Below the pieces are notes generated by a model. That model worked only from the letters and a program-made list of their open reading frames with translations. It made no database searches and was not told where the DNA came from. DNA of 64,000 nucleotides, from positions 62,001 to 126,000 of the forward strand of contig JADJCH010000002.1 in the NCBI GenBank assembly GCA_016703325.1, in the 5' to 3' direction. This document shows, piece by piece, positions 1 through 7,689 of this stretch. The first letter of the stretch is position 1. Each line of letters starts with the position of its first letter. Source of the DNA: Burkholderiales bacterium. Lineage in GTDB: Bacteria > Pseudomonadota > Gammaproteobacteria > Burkholderiales > Burkholderiaceae_C. Position numbers and translations under genes: made by a program.

Positions 1-643
1 GCATGGCGCTGCGGGCACGGCGCAGGTCCTTGTGCGGTGCATCGACCATCAGGTTGGTGTTGGTCGGGTCGTGGATCGTGGTGATCTGGCCGTGGCGGAT
101 GCCCAGGGACTCGTGCACGACCTTGACCACCGGCGCCAGGCAGTTGGTGGTGCAGGAAGCGGCCGTCACGATGCGGTGCCGCGCCGGCTCGTAGAGCTGC
201 TCATTGACGCCGACGACGATGTTGAGCACGTCGCCGACCTTCACCGGCGCGGCGACGATCACGCGCCTGGCGCCACGGTCCAGGTGGCCCCGCAGGGTGT
301 CCGGCGTCAGGAACTTGCCGGTGCACTCCAGTACCACATCCACGCCCAGGTCGCCCCAGGGGATCTCGGCGGCGGTGGCGTGCGAGGAAAAGCCGAGCCG
401 GCGATCGCCGATCCACAGCGCGTCCTCTCCGTCGGCTGCGATGCGGTTGCGCCAGCGGCCCTGCACGCTGTCGAACTCCAGCAGGTGCGCGGTGGCGGCC
501 GCGCCGCCCTTCAGCTCGTTGAGGTGCACCACCTTCAACCGGTTGCCGGCGCGGGGGTCGTCCGCGGGCCGCTCGGCTGCCCCCATGGCGGCCCGCAGTG
601 CGAGCCGCCCGATGCGCCCCATGCCATTGATGCCCACTCTCAC
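1..643 (-). CDS. Arsenate-resistance type glyceraldehyde-3-phosphate dehydrogenase (3' end outside window)
   Basis: The visible N-terminal part shows the GAPDH Rossmann start (MRVGINGMGRIGR), the NAD-domain ECTGKF motif and the catalytic-cysteine motif ASCTTNC, and continues off the window. It lies downstream of arsR and an arsI-like gene on the same strand. GAPDHs in ars operons are known to make 1-arseno-3-phosphoglycerate, which the ArsJ transporter extrudes, so arsJ is expected just outside the window (inference). The GTG at 643 is chosen because GGAG lies 8 nt upstream; an in-frame GTG at 652 is the alternative. A glycolytic paralogue is possible but less likely here. Confidence 0.85.
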   Translation of the reverse strand, partial: MRVGINGMGRIGRLALRAAMGAAERPADDPRAGNRLKVVHLNELKGGAAATAHLLEFDSVQGRWRNRIAADGEDALWIGDRRLGFSSHATAAEIPWGDLGVDVVLECTGKFLTPDTLRGHLDRGARRVIVAAPVKVGDVLNIVVGVNEQLYEPARHRIVTAASCTTNCLAPVVKVVHESLGIRHGQITTIHDPTNTNLMVDAPHKDLRRARSAM

Positions 644-671
644 GATGTCCACTCCATCCGGAAACGATACG

Positions 672-691
672 ATGATTCCATCATGATAGAA
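672..691 (-). promoter_or_regulatory. Candidate second ArsR operator upstream of the GAPDH gene
   Basis: On the plus strand this 20-bp stretch matches the arsR operator (1747-1766) at 15 of 20 positions, including an unbroken ATGATTCCA. A TATCAT-like -10 for leftward transcription overlaps it (683-688); the -35 is weak. The right half of the inverted repeat seen at arsR is poorly kept. It suggests that the GAPDH gene has its own ArsR-controlled promoter besides read-through from arsR-arsI. Confidence 0.4.
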
Positions 692-759
692 ATGAAGAAT
701 GACAATTCAGTGACGTGCTCCGGCCCGGCGCTGCGTGGCTGCGGCGCCCGACGGTCGGT

Positions 760-1293
760 TCAGCAGCAGGACGGCTGTGATTGAACCGGAATGCCGATCG
801 GCTTGCCCCGCGCAGCCGGCGTGCAGCAGGCGGAGGCCCCGGCCGACTCTGGGGCGGTCTGGGCCGGTGTCGGGCAGGTCGGCGCGGGCGTGCAGCAGGC
901 ACCGGCCTGCGCTTCACCCTCGCGGAAGACGGGGATGCTGCTCAGCGTGTGAAAGTGCTCCCAGGCCATGCCCTGCGGGTCCGTGATCCAGTGCTTCTCG
1001 CTGCGTGCGTAGCAGCAGGTGGTCTGGCCCTCGTCGAGCAAGGCCATGTCGGCGGCCTCGGCGCGCGCCTTCAGGGCGGCCAGTTCGGCGGGATCGTCGG
1101 TCTGGATGCCCAGGTGGTCGATGCCGGCAGCGGCCCCGCGGGTGGAGATGGCAAAGTTCACCGCCGGATCGTCGAGCATCCACTTGGCGTAGTCGGCCTC
1201 GACGCGGGCCGGCTCGGCAGCAAAGAGCCTGGAGTAGAAGGCGATGCTCTGGGGCAGATCCATGACGTGCAGGTGGACGTGAAAGCGTTTCAT
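760..1293 (-). CDS. arsI: ArsI/CadI-family VOC metalloenzyme (C-As lyase type) with Cys-rich tail
   Basis: This 177-residue protein has a vicinal-oxygen-chelate domain (about 1-120). Residues H5, H60 and E112 fit the Fe(II) ligands and C93-C94 the vicinal cysteine pair that binds trivalent organoarsenicals in characterised ArsI. ArsI cleaves the carbon-arsenic bond of methylarsonous and aromatic arsenicals; CadI relatives are annotated as cadmium-induced. Residues 121-177 form a low-complexity Pro/Ala/Thr tail with seven more cysteines (C133, C134, C140, C156, C157, C176, C177), longer than the core domain needs. The gene follows arsR by 47 nt with GAGG upstream of its ATG. Organoarsenical lyase is preferred because of the CC pair and ars neighbours. 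Confidence 0.8.
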   Translation of the reverse strand: MKRFHVHLHVMDLPQSIAFYSRLFAAEPARVEADYAKWMLDDPAVNFAISTRGAAAGIDHLGIQTDDPAELAALKARAEAADMALLDEGQTTCCYARSEKHWITDPQGMAWEHFHTLSSIPVFREGEAQAGACCTPAPTCPTPAQTAPESAGASACCTPAARGKPIGIPVQSQPSCC

Positions 1294-1340
1294 GGCGGGC
1301 GTTCCTCGGTGTTCCTTGGTGTTCCCCTGTGGGGCGGGAT

Positions 1341-1748
1341 TCAGCAGCGTGTTTTCCTGGCGGTGAACGGCGGGCAGGCGGCGGGGGCCCCTGTCCCTTC
1401 CAGGGCCGCACCGTCTCCAGCGTTGTCTGCAGCGCTGTCTGCACAGGTTCCGTCCTCACACCGGCTGCCCTGGCAGCAGTGGTCGATGAGGTAGCCCAGC
1501 AGGGCGTTCATGCGTGCCAGCTCGGACCGGTAGATCAGGCTGCGGCCATCGCGCTCGACGTTCACCAGCTGCGCATGGACCAGCTCCTTCAGGTGAAACG
1601 ACAGCGTGGAGGCTGGAATGTCCAGCAGTGCGGCCAGCGCCGAGGGCGTCATGCCCTGCGGGGCCGCGCCCACCAGGGCACGAAAGACGCGCAAGCGGGC
1701 CTCCTGGGCCAGCGCAGCAAGGGATTGCACAGCCGATTTTTCGTCCAT
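1341..1748 (-). CDS. arsR: ArsR/SmtB-family arsenic-responsive repressor
   Basis: A 135-residue winged-helix repressor with the DNA-recognition segment near residues 35-60 (SALAALLDIPASTLSFHLKEL). The metal site is not the classical ELCVCDL of R773 ArsR. Cysteines instead cluster after the last core helix (C91, C92, C97, C102), resembling the C95/C96/C102 As(III) site of Acidithiobacillus ferrooxidans ArsR. It leads the arsR-arsI-GAPDH operon and its start codon lies inside its own operator. The predicted -10 ends 8 nt before the ATG, so the mRNA may be leaderless. It probably also controls the divergent sigma factor operon. Confidence 0.9.
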   Translation of the reverse strand: MDEKSAVQSLAALAQEARLRVFRALVGAAPQGMTPSALAALLDIPASTLSFHLKELVHAQLVNVERDGRSLIYRSELARMNALLGYLIDHCCQGSRCEDGTCADSAADNAGDGAALEGTGAPAACPPFTARKTRC

Positions 1749-1770
1749 GATTCCAATTTTATCGAATCAT
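1747..1770. promoter_or_regulatory. ArsR operator (perfect 7-bp inverted repeat)
   Basis: ATGATTC, a 10-bp spacer, then GAATCAT: a perfect 7-bp inverted repeat overlapping both the arsR -10 element and its start codon, as expected for autorepression. Confidence 0.7.
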
Positions 1771-1784
1771 TGAATGCTCTTCAA
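1756..1784 (-). promoter_or_regulatory. arsR promoter
   Basis: Read leftward: -35 TTGAAG (1784-1779), 17-bp spacer, -10 TAAAAT (1761-1756). Transcription would start at about 1749, at or next to the arsR ATG (1748), which predicts a leaderless message. Confidence 0.65.
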
Positions 1785-1787
1785 CCC

Positions 1788-1816
1788 CTGACATCCTGAC
1801 ACCCTGTCGTTATGCT
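1788..1816 (+). promoter_or_regulatory. Divergent promoter for the sigma factor operon
   Basis: Read rightward: -35 CTGACA (1788-1793), 17-bp spacer, -10 TATGCT (1811-1816). The start would fall near 1823, the first GTG of the sigma factor. It is about 20 bp from the ArsR operator, so shared control with arsR is plausible. Confidence 0.5.
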
Positions 1817-1822
1817 TTGGGC

Positions 1823-2407
1823 GTGAATGCAGCCCCCGACCCTCCAACAGCGCCTGGCTTCGGCTGCGTGACGCGTGCCTGGACGGCACACCAGTGCGAG
1901 TTGCGAGCCTTCCTGCGCCACGCCCTGCACGACGAGAGCGTGGTCGATGACGTCCTTCAGGACACCTTCTTGAAGGCCCTGCGCGCCGGCCGGGACTTCT
2001 GCCGCCTCGACGACCCGCGGGCCTGGCTGTACCGGGTGGCTCGCAACACGCTGACCGATCGGCTGCGCACGGCGCATCGCCACGATCCGCTGGACGGCCT
2101 TGCCGACGAGCTCGCCCAGCCCGAAGCGGAGCCTGCTGCCGCGGTCGATGCGTTGGCCGGTTGCCTGGAGCGGGTGCTGGGTGAACTGGCCGCCGATGAC
2201 GCGCTGATCCTGCGCGCCTGCGACCTCGACGGAATGACCCAGCGCGAGTTCGCCGAACGCCATGGGCTGAGCCTGGCCGCGGCGAAGTCCCGCCTGCTGC
2301 GCGCCCGCCGGCGTGCGCGCGACCGGCTCACCTGCGCCTGTCAGGTGCGTTTCGACGACGAGGGCCGCGTCGACGGCCACGTGCCTCGACCCCATCCTTC
2401 GAACTGA
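1823..2407 (+). CDS. ECF RNA polymerase sigma factor, SigZ-like
   Basis: A 194-residue ECF sigma factor. Region 2 is recognised by the acidic DDVLQDTFLKAL helix and the WLYRVARNTLTDRLR core-binding/-10 segment. Region 4 has the HTH ending LSLAAAKSRLLRARRRARD. A short Cys-containing tail (LTCACQVRF) follows, as in SigZ-type factors. No anti-sigma factor is adjacent. It heads a sigma-permease-thioredoxin operon diverging from arsR. The start is uncertain: GTG 1823 lies at the predicted transcription start, while GTG 1868 begins closer to conserved region 2. Its regulon cannot be read from the sequence. Confidence 0.8.
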   Translation: MNAAPDPPTAPGFGCVTRAWTAHQCELRAFLRHALHDESVVDDVLQDTFLKALRAGRDFCRLDDPRAWLYRVARNTLTDRLRTAHRHDPLDGLADELAQPEAEPAAAVDALAGCLERVLGELAADDALILRACDLDGMTQREFAERHGLSLAAAKSRLLRARRRARDRLTCACQVRFDDEGRVDGHVPRPHPSN

Positions 2408-2457
2408 CGGCCTGCATCCATTTCGGGGTCTCTTCGTCTTCACAGAGGAGGTTCACG

Positions 2458-3513
2458 ATGTTGCCCACCCTGTCCCTGTCCGAACGCAGCGCCCGGCTGC
2501 CGCGTCAGCACCCGCGTGCCTTCCTGGTTGTGGCGGCGCTGCTGTGGTGGGGGCTGTACCGGTCTTTGCTGCCGGCTTCCGAAGCCCTGGTGGCGCAGCT
2601 TCCGGTGGACCGGCACAGCCACCTCGGTGGCGCTGTGCAGTTCTTCCTCTACGACACACCCAAGGTCCTGCTGCTGCTCACGGCCGTGGTGTTCGTGATG
2701 GGCATGGTGAACTCCTACTTCACCCCCGAGCGCACCCGCGCGCTGCTGGCCGGTCGCACCGAGGGCGTGGCCAATGTGATGGCGGCGACGTTGGGCATCG
2801 TCACGCCGTTCTGCTCCTGCTCTGCGGTGCCGCTGTTCATCGGCTTCGTGCAGGCCGGCGTGCCATTGGGGGTGACCTTCTCGTTCCTGATTGCGGCGCC
2901 CATGGTCAACGAGGTGGCGCTGGCGCTGCTCTTCGGCCTGTTCGGTTGGCGGATCGCGCTGCTCTACCTGGGCCTGGGGCTGTCGGTGGCCATCGTCGCC
3001 GGCTGGGTGATCGGGCGGCTGAAGATGGAGCGCTACCTGGAGGACTGGGTGCGTGACATGCCCCGCGTCCAGGCCGCCGCCGGCGCCGACGGGCTCAGCC
3101 TGGCCGACCGGATCGACGCGGGACTCACCAGCGTGCGCGAGATCGTCGGGCGGGTCTGGCCCTGGATTCTGGCCGGCATCGCCATCGGCGCGAGCATCCA
3201 CGGCTGGGTGCCCGAGGACTTCATGGCCTCGATCATGGGCCGCGAGGCCTGGTGGTCGGTGCCACTGGCGGTGCTCATCGGTGTGCCGATGTACACCAAC
3301 GCGGCAGGTGTGATCCCCATCGTGCAGGCGCTGCTGGCCAAGGGCGCGGCGCTGGGCACCGTGCTGGCCTTCATGATGAGCGTGATCGCGCTGTCGCTGC
3401 CCGAGATGATCATCCTGCGCAAGGTGCTGCAGCTGCGGCTGATCGTCACCTTTGCCGCGATCGTGGCCGCCGGCATCCTGCTGGTGGGCTTTGTCTTCAA
3501 CGCCGTGATTTGA
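2458..3513 (+). CDS. Permease of the ArsP_1/UPF0718 (YraQ-like) family
   Basis: A 351-residue integral membrane protein with about eight hydrophobic helices in two blocks around a charged cytoplasmic loop (about 185-225). The conserved CxC motif of the family is C119-S-C121. Some members (ArsP) export trivalent organoarsenicals such as methylarsonous acid; the family as a whole is poorly characterised. Pairing with an arsI-like lyase and a divergent arsR supports metal(loid) export (inference). A strong AGGAGG precedes the ATG, 50 nt after the sigma factor gene, and a thioredoxin-like gene follows 17 nt downstream. Confidence 0.8.
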   Translation: MLPTLSLSERSARLPRQHPRAFLVVAALLWWGLYRSLLPASEALVAQLPVDRHSHLGGAVQFFLYDTPKVLLLLTAVVFVMGMVNSYFTPERTRALLAGRTEGVANVMAATLGIVTPFCSCSAVPLFIGFVQAGVPLGVTFSFLIAAPMVNEVALALLFGLFGWRIALLYLGLGLSVAIVAGWVIGRLKMERYLEDWVRDMPRVQAAAGADGLSLADRIDAGLTSVREIVGRVWPWILAGIAIGASIHGWVPEDFMASIMGREAWWSVPLAVLIGVPMYTNAAGVIPIVQALLAKGAALGTVLAFMMSVIALSLPEMIILRKVLQLRLIVTFAAIVAAGILLVGFVFNAVI

Positions 3514-3530
3514 CTCAAAGGAGAACCACC

Positions 3531-3794
3531 ATGGACGTCAAGGTACTGGGCACTGGCTGTGCCAATTGCAAGAGCACGATGGCGCTGATCGAGCAGGTGG
3601 CCCGCGACAAGGGGGTGCCGATCCACCTCGGCAAGGTCGAGGAGCTGCGCGAAATCGTGGGCTACGGCGTGATGTCGACGCCGGGAGTCGTGATCGATGG
3701 CCAGGTCGTGCATGCGGGCGGTGTACCCAGCAGGGCCAAGGTTGAGCTGTGGTTCACCCGGCCCGATGGGCCCTCTGCCTCAGTGGGTCCCTGA
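3531..3794 (+). CDS. Small thioredoxin-fold redox protein (thioredoxin_3 / TM0996 family)
   Basis: An 87-residue cytoplasmic protein with a CANC active site (C10, C13) near the N-terminus and the cis-proline segment MSTPGVVID. No signal peptide. This family is repeatedly encoded beside UPF0718 permeases, where it is thought to work with the permease or handle its thiol-bound substrate; that role is unproven. It is the last gene of the sigma-permease-thioredoxin operon, with AAAGGAG upstream of the ATG, and ends facing ccmI. Confidence 0.8.
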   Translation: MDVKVLGTGCANCKSTMALIEQVARDKGVPIHLGKVEELREIVGYGVMSTPGVVIDGQVVHAGGVPSRAKVELWFTRPDGPSASVGP

Positions 3795-3831
3795 GGCGGC
3801 AGATCACCGCCGCCGCGGCGACACCTTGCTC

Positions 3832-4740
3832 CTACTTCCCCCCGGCCTGCTTCTTCGCTTGCGCAATGTTTCCCTGGATCGCCTTGGCGTCCTCTGACTC
3901 GGCGGGCAGTTGCGACAGCAGTTTTTCCCAGTCGGCGATGGCTGCATCGAACCGGCCGGCCTGGAAGGCCGCGGTGCCGCGCATCCACAGGCCCTGGAGC
4001 TGGTTGGGGTCGAGCTTCAGGGCCTTGTCCAGCAGTTGCAGGGCCTGGGGGTTGAAGCCGTTGTGGGCGGCGGCCACGGCGTCGGCGTAGTCGACCAGCA
4101 GGTCGGCGCTGCTGTCGAGCATCGGGCCGGTGCGGGCATAGGCCTGGGCGGCTTCCTGGAAGCGGCCCATCGTCTTGTAGGAGCGGCCGAGCATGGCCCA
4201 GCCGCGGTGGTTGTCGGGTTCCTTCTCCAGCTTGGCAGCCAGGCCGGCCACCATGGCGTCGATTTCGGTGCGGCTGATCTGCCGTCCGCCGTGCGGGTCG
4301 GCAGGCTGGATCGCCTCGGGGTTGCCGATGGCCAGGTACAGGCCGATGGTGGCCAGGGGCAGCAGGGTGGCCAGTGACAGCAGCAGGGCCTTGCCGCGGG
4401 GCAGGGCCGCTGCGGTGGAGGCGGTGGTGGCGGGGGTGGGAGCGGTGGTGGGAGCCGTGGTGGGAGCCGTGGCCAGGGGCGCAGCCGCGTCGGCCTCGGC
4501 CGCGCTGCTGTCCTCCAGCAGGCGGCGCTGCAGTTCGGCGCGGCTGAGCTCGTGGTCGGCCGGGGAGAGGCTGCCGGCGGCCAGGTCCTGGTCAAGCTCG
4601 GCCAGCTTGTTGCGGTAGACCGCCGCGGTGAGCTGGCGGGTGGAGACGCCGGCGGGGGTCGAGCGGCGCAGCAGCGGCCAGGCGAGCAGGCCGATCGTGG
4701 CGGCCAGCAGCAGCAGTGCGCCGGCGATGAATCCGGTCAT
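3832..4740 (-). CDS. ccmI: Cytochrome c maturation protein CcmI (apocytochrome c chaperone)
   Basis: A 302-residue protein: N-terminal membrane helix (about 3-24), a loop carrying the CcmI-typical YRNKLAELDQDLAAG stretch, a Thr/Ala/Pro repeat linker (about 88-110), a second helix (about 115-137) and C-terminal TPR-like repeats (about 160-300). CcmI presents the apocytochrome c C-terminus to the CcmF/CcmH haem ligation complex at the periplasmic face. It is the last gene of the ccm operon and overlaps ccmH by 4 nt (ATGA). Confidence 0.93.
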   Translation of the reverse strand: MTGFIAGALLLLAATIGLLAWPLLRRSTPAGVSTRQLTAAVYRNKLAELDQDLAAGSLSPADHELSRAELQRRLLEDSSAAEADAAAPLATAPTTAPTTAPTPATTASTAAALPRGKALLLSLATLLPLATIGLYLAIGNPEAIQPADPHGGRQISRTEIDAMVAGLAAKLEKEPDNHRGWAMLGRSYKTMGRFQEAAQAYARTGPMLDSSADLLVDYADAVAAAHNGFNPQALQLLDKALKLDPNQLQGLWMRGTAAFQAGRFDAAIADWEKLLSQLPAESEDAKAIQGNIAQAKKQAGGK

Positions 4741-5222
4741 GGCTGGGTGTCCTTGAGCAGGGCTTCGGCGCGTGCCCTTTCGGCGTCCGACAGCGGCAGG
4801 GCTTCTTTCGGGTCGGCTGTAGCGGCCCGGGCGCGCAGGAAACGGATCAGCCCGAACAGCCCTGCCAGCAGCAGCAGGAAGGGGCCGGCCCAGAGCAGGT
4901 AAGTGGTGGGCTTGACCTGCGGGCGGTAGAGCACGAAGTCACCGTAGCGGCTGACCAGGAAGTCCTTGACCTCCTGATCGGACTTGCCTGCCTTGAGCAG
5001 CTCGCGCACTTCGCGGCGCAGGTCCTGGGCCAGGTCGGCGCGCGAGCCGGCCAGCGACTCGTTCTGGCAGACCAGGCAGCGAAGCTCTTCGGAGATGGCC
5101 ATCAGGCGCTGCTCGATGACCGGATCCTCGGCCAGCGGTGCCGCCTCCCGGGCCTGGAGCGGCTGCAGCGTCAGCGCGAGCAGGAGGGGCAGGGCTGCGA
5201 GTGCAGCGATCAGGGCCCTCAT
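4737..5222 (-). CDS. ccmH: Cytochrome c maturation protein CcmH
   Basis: A 161-residue protein with a signal peptide (to about residue 23), the periplasmic thiol motif RCLVCQNES that reduces apocytochrome c for haem ligation, and a single C-terminal membrane helix (about 108-128). This is the short CcmH; the TPR part found in E. coli CcmH is the separate ccmI here. The ATG at 5222 overlaps the ccmG stop by 4 nt, and reading frames extending further upstream belong to ccmG. Confidence 0.95.
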   Translation of the reverse strand: MRALIAALAALPLLLALTLQPLQAREAAPLAEDPVIEQRLMAISEELRCLVCQNESLAGSRADLAQDLRREVRELLKAGKSDQEVKDFLVSRYGDFVLYRPQVKPTTYLLWAGPFLLLLAGLFGLIRFLRARAATADPKEALPLSDAERARAEALLKDTQP

Positions 5223-5746
5223 GACGACAGTTCCTTGATCAGCGGCAGGATCTTCTCGTTGAGCACCCGGGGGGTGACCGGACCGATCTGCTTGAAGCGG
5301 ATCACGCCGGCCTTGTCGATCAGGTAGGTCTCGGGCACGCCGTAGACGCCGTAGTGGATGCCCACCCGGCCGTCGATGTCGTAGGCCGAGAGCCGGTAGG
5401 GGTCGCCGAACTGCTGCAGCCAGCGCTGGCCGTCGTCGCGCTTGTCCTTGTGGTTCAGGCCGATGAGGGGAACGGCGCCGGGCGTCTGGGTGTAGGCGAC
5501 CAGCACCGGATGCTCCTCCCGGCAGGACACGCACCACGAGGCCCAGACGTTGAGCATCCACACCTGGCCGCGCATGCTCTGCGGCGAGAAGGTCTTGTCG
5601 GGCGCGTGCAGTTGCGCAATCTCGAAGTCCGGTGCGGGCTTGCCCACCAGGGGGGAGGGCACCTCACGCGGGTTGAGTCTCAGGCCAACGGCCAGCAGAC
5701 CGATCAGGCCGACAAAGCCCACCAGGGGCCAGACGAACTTGTTCAT
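5219..5746 (-). CDS. ccmG: Thiol:disulfide interchange protein CcmG/DsbE
   Basis: A 175-residue membrane-anchored periplasmic thioredoxin: N-terminal anchor helix (about 4-22), WCVSC active site within WASWCVSCREEHP, and the GVYGVPETYLID segment with the family cis-proline. It keeps the apocytochrome CXXCH motif or CcmH reduced, using electrons from a DsbD/CcdA-type protein. The start MNKFVWP at 5746 overlaps the ccmF stop by 4 nt; longer in-frame extensions lie inside ccmF. Confidence 0.95.
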   Translation of the reverse strand: MNKFVWPLVGFVGLIGLLAVGLRLNPREVPSPLVGKPAPDFEIAQLHAPDKTFSPQSMRGQVWMLNVWASWCVSCREEHPVLVAYTQTPGAVPLIGLNHKDKRDDGQRWLQQFGDPYRLSAYDIDGRVGIHYGVYGVPETYLIDKAGVIRFKQIGPVTPRVLNEKILPLIKELSS

Positions 5747-7689
5747 GCGGCAACTCCGGCCGGGATCGGGGCGGCGCGGGTGCGCAGCCGGTAGCGGCGG
5801 TCCGCGGCGGCCAGGCAGCCGCCCAGGGCCATCAGGAAGCAACCACCCCAGATCCAGTCAACAAAGGGTTTGAAGTAGACCCGCACCGCCCAGGCGCCGG
5901 TCTGGGCGTCCAGCGGTTCGGCCAGCGAGACGTACACGTCGCGGGTGAAGCCGGCGTCGATGGCGGCTTCGGTCATCGGCATGGAGGAGCTGTCGTAGGC
6001 GCGCTTTTCCGGCAGCAGCTCGCCCAGCGGCTGGCTGTCGCGGGACAGCGTGAAGCTGCCGCGGCTGGCTTCGTAGTTCGGCCCGCGCACCGACTTCACC
6101 CCGTTGAACTGGAAGGTGTAGCCGCCCACGGTGACGGTGTCGCCAGGCTCCATGCGCACATCACGCTCCTGCTGGTAGGCACTCACCATCGTGACGCCCA
6201 CCACGAAGGCGGCGATGCCGAAGTGCGCCAGCTGCATGCCCCACCAGGACGGCGTCGGCCGGCCCGGCTTGCGCAGCCGCTCGGCCGTCTGCAGCACGAT
6301 GGCAGCGGTGATCCACACCGCCAGCGTGAGGGCCAGGGCGGCCATCGGCTGCCAGCCGCCGGCCAGCAGCGGCAGCGCGGCGCCCGCCAGCAGGGCCACC
6401 ACCGCGGCGGGAACGAGCTTGCGCAGGAGGGTCTTCAGCTCGGCCTGCTTCCAGTTCGCCACCGGGCCCACGCCGATCAGCAGCAGCAGCGGCAGCATGA
6501 TCGGCACGAACACCGCATTGAAGTAGGGCGGGCCCACCGACAGTTTGCCCAGCCCCAGCGCGTCGACGATCAGCGGGTACAGCGTGCCCAGCAGCACCGC
6601 GGCGCAGGCCACCAGCAGCAGCACGTTGTTGACCAGCAGGAAGGTCTCGCGCGACATCAGCGCAAAGTGGCCGCCGGCCTTCATCGTCGGCGCGCGGGCG
6701 GCAAACAGCAGCAGCGACAGGCCGACCACCACCGCCAGCAGCAGCAGGATGAAGATGCCGCGCCTGGGGTCGCTGGCAAAGGCGTGAACCGAGGTCAGCA
6801 CGCCCGAGCGCACGAGGAAGGTGCCCAGCAGCGACAGCGAGAAGGTGGCGATGGCCAGCAGCAGGGTCCAGTTCTTGAAGCTGCCGCGTTTTTCCGTCAC
6901 CGCCAGGGAGTGGATCAGCGCCGTGGCCACCAGCCAGGGCATGAAGGAGGCGTTCTCCACCGGGTCCCAGAACCACCAGCCGCCCCAGCCCAGTTCGTAA
7001 TAGGCCCACCAGGAGCCCAGCGCGATGCCCAGGGTCAGGAAGACCCAGGCCAGCGTGATCCAGGGCCGCGACCAGCGCGCCCAGGCGGCGTCCAGGTTGC
7101 CCGCCAGCAGCGCGGCAATGGCAAAGGCGAAGGCCACCGACATGCCCACATAGCCCATGTAGAGCAGGGGCGGGTGGAAGACCAGGCCGGGGTCCTGCAG
7201 CAGCGGGTTGAGCGAGCGACCCTCTTCGGGCGAAGGCAGCAGCCGCTCGAAGGGGTTGGAGGTCAGCAGCACGAAGGCCAGCAGGCCGAAGCCGACCAGG
7301 CCCAGCACGCCCAGCACCCGCGCCACCATCACATCGGGCAGCTGGCGCGAGAACAGCGCCACCGCCGCGGCCCAGCCGGTGAGCATCAGCACCCACAGCA
7401 GCAGCGAGCCCTCGTGGCCGCCCCAGACGGCGGAGAGCCGGTACATCGTCGGCAGGCCGGTGTTGGAGTGCCCGGCCGCATAGGCCACCGAGAAGTCGTT
7501 GACGTAGAACGCCCAGCTCAGGCAGCCGAAGGCGATGGCCACCAGCGCGAAGGTGGCCGCGGTGGCCGGGCGGGCCAGCGCGATCCAGCGTGGCAGGTGA
7601 CGCTGCGCGCCCACCAGCGGGAGCACACCCTGGATGCCGGCGACGCACCAGGCCAGCAGCAGCGCGAAATGACCGAGTTCGGGAATCAT
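5743..7689 (-). CDS. ccmF: Haem lyase CcmF
   Basis: A 648-residue polytopic protein with many membrane helices and the periplasmic tryptophan-rich WWD signature (GWGGWWFWDPVENASF) that holds haem during ligation to apocytochrome c. The length is normal for the family. MIPELGHFALLL at 7689 is the start that fits CcmF proteins, overlapping ccmE by 4 nt. It acts with CcmH and CcmI and receives haem from CcmE. Confidence 0.96.
   Translation of the reverse strand: MIPELGHFALLLAWCVAGIQGVLPLVGAQRHLPRWIALARPATAATFALVAIAFGCLSWAFYVNDFSVAYAAGHSNTGLPTMYRLSAVWGGHEGSLLLWVLMLTGWAAAVALFSRQLPDVMVARVLGVLGLVGFGLLAFVLLTSNPFERLLPSPEEGRSLNPLLQDPGLVFHPPLLYMGYVGMSVAFAFAIAALLAGNLDAAWARWSRPWITLAWVFLTLGIALGSWWAYYELGWGGWWFWDPVENASFMPWLVATALIHSLAVTEKRGSFKNWTLLLAIATFSLSLLGTFLVRSGVLTSVHAFASDPRRGIFILLLLAVVVGLSLLLFAARAPTMKAGGHFALMSRETFLLVNNVLLLVACAAVLLGTLYPLIVDALGLGKLSVGPPYFNAVFVPIMLPLLLLIGVGPVANWKQAELKTLLRKLVPAAVVALLAGAALPLLAGGWQPMAALALTLAVWITAAIVLQTAERLRKPGRPTPSWWGMQLAHFGIAAFVVGVTMVSAYQQERDVRMEPGDTVTVGGYTFQFNGVKSVRGPNYEASRGSFTLSRDSQPLGELLPEKRAYDSSSMPMTEAAIDAGFTRDVYVSLAEPLDAQTGAWAVRVYFKPFVDWIWGGCFLMALGGCLAAADRRYRLRTRAAPIPAGVAA

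Noticed and set aside
4425..4480. GTGGGAGCC-type tandem repeat within ccmI as a regulatory repeat
   Set aside because: It encodes the Thr/Ala/Pro linker in frame; a coding low-complexity stretch is the simpler reading.
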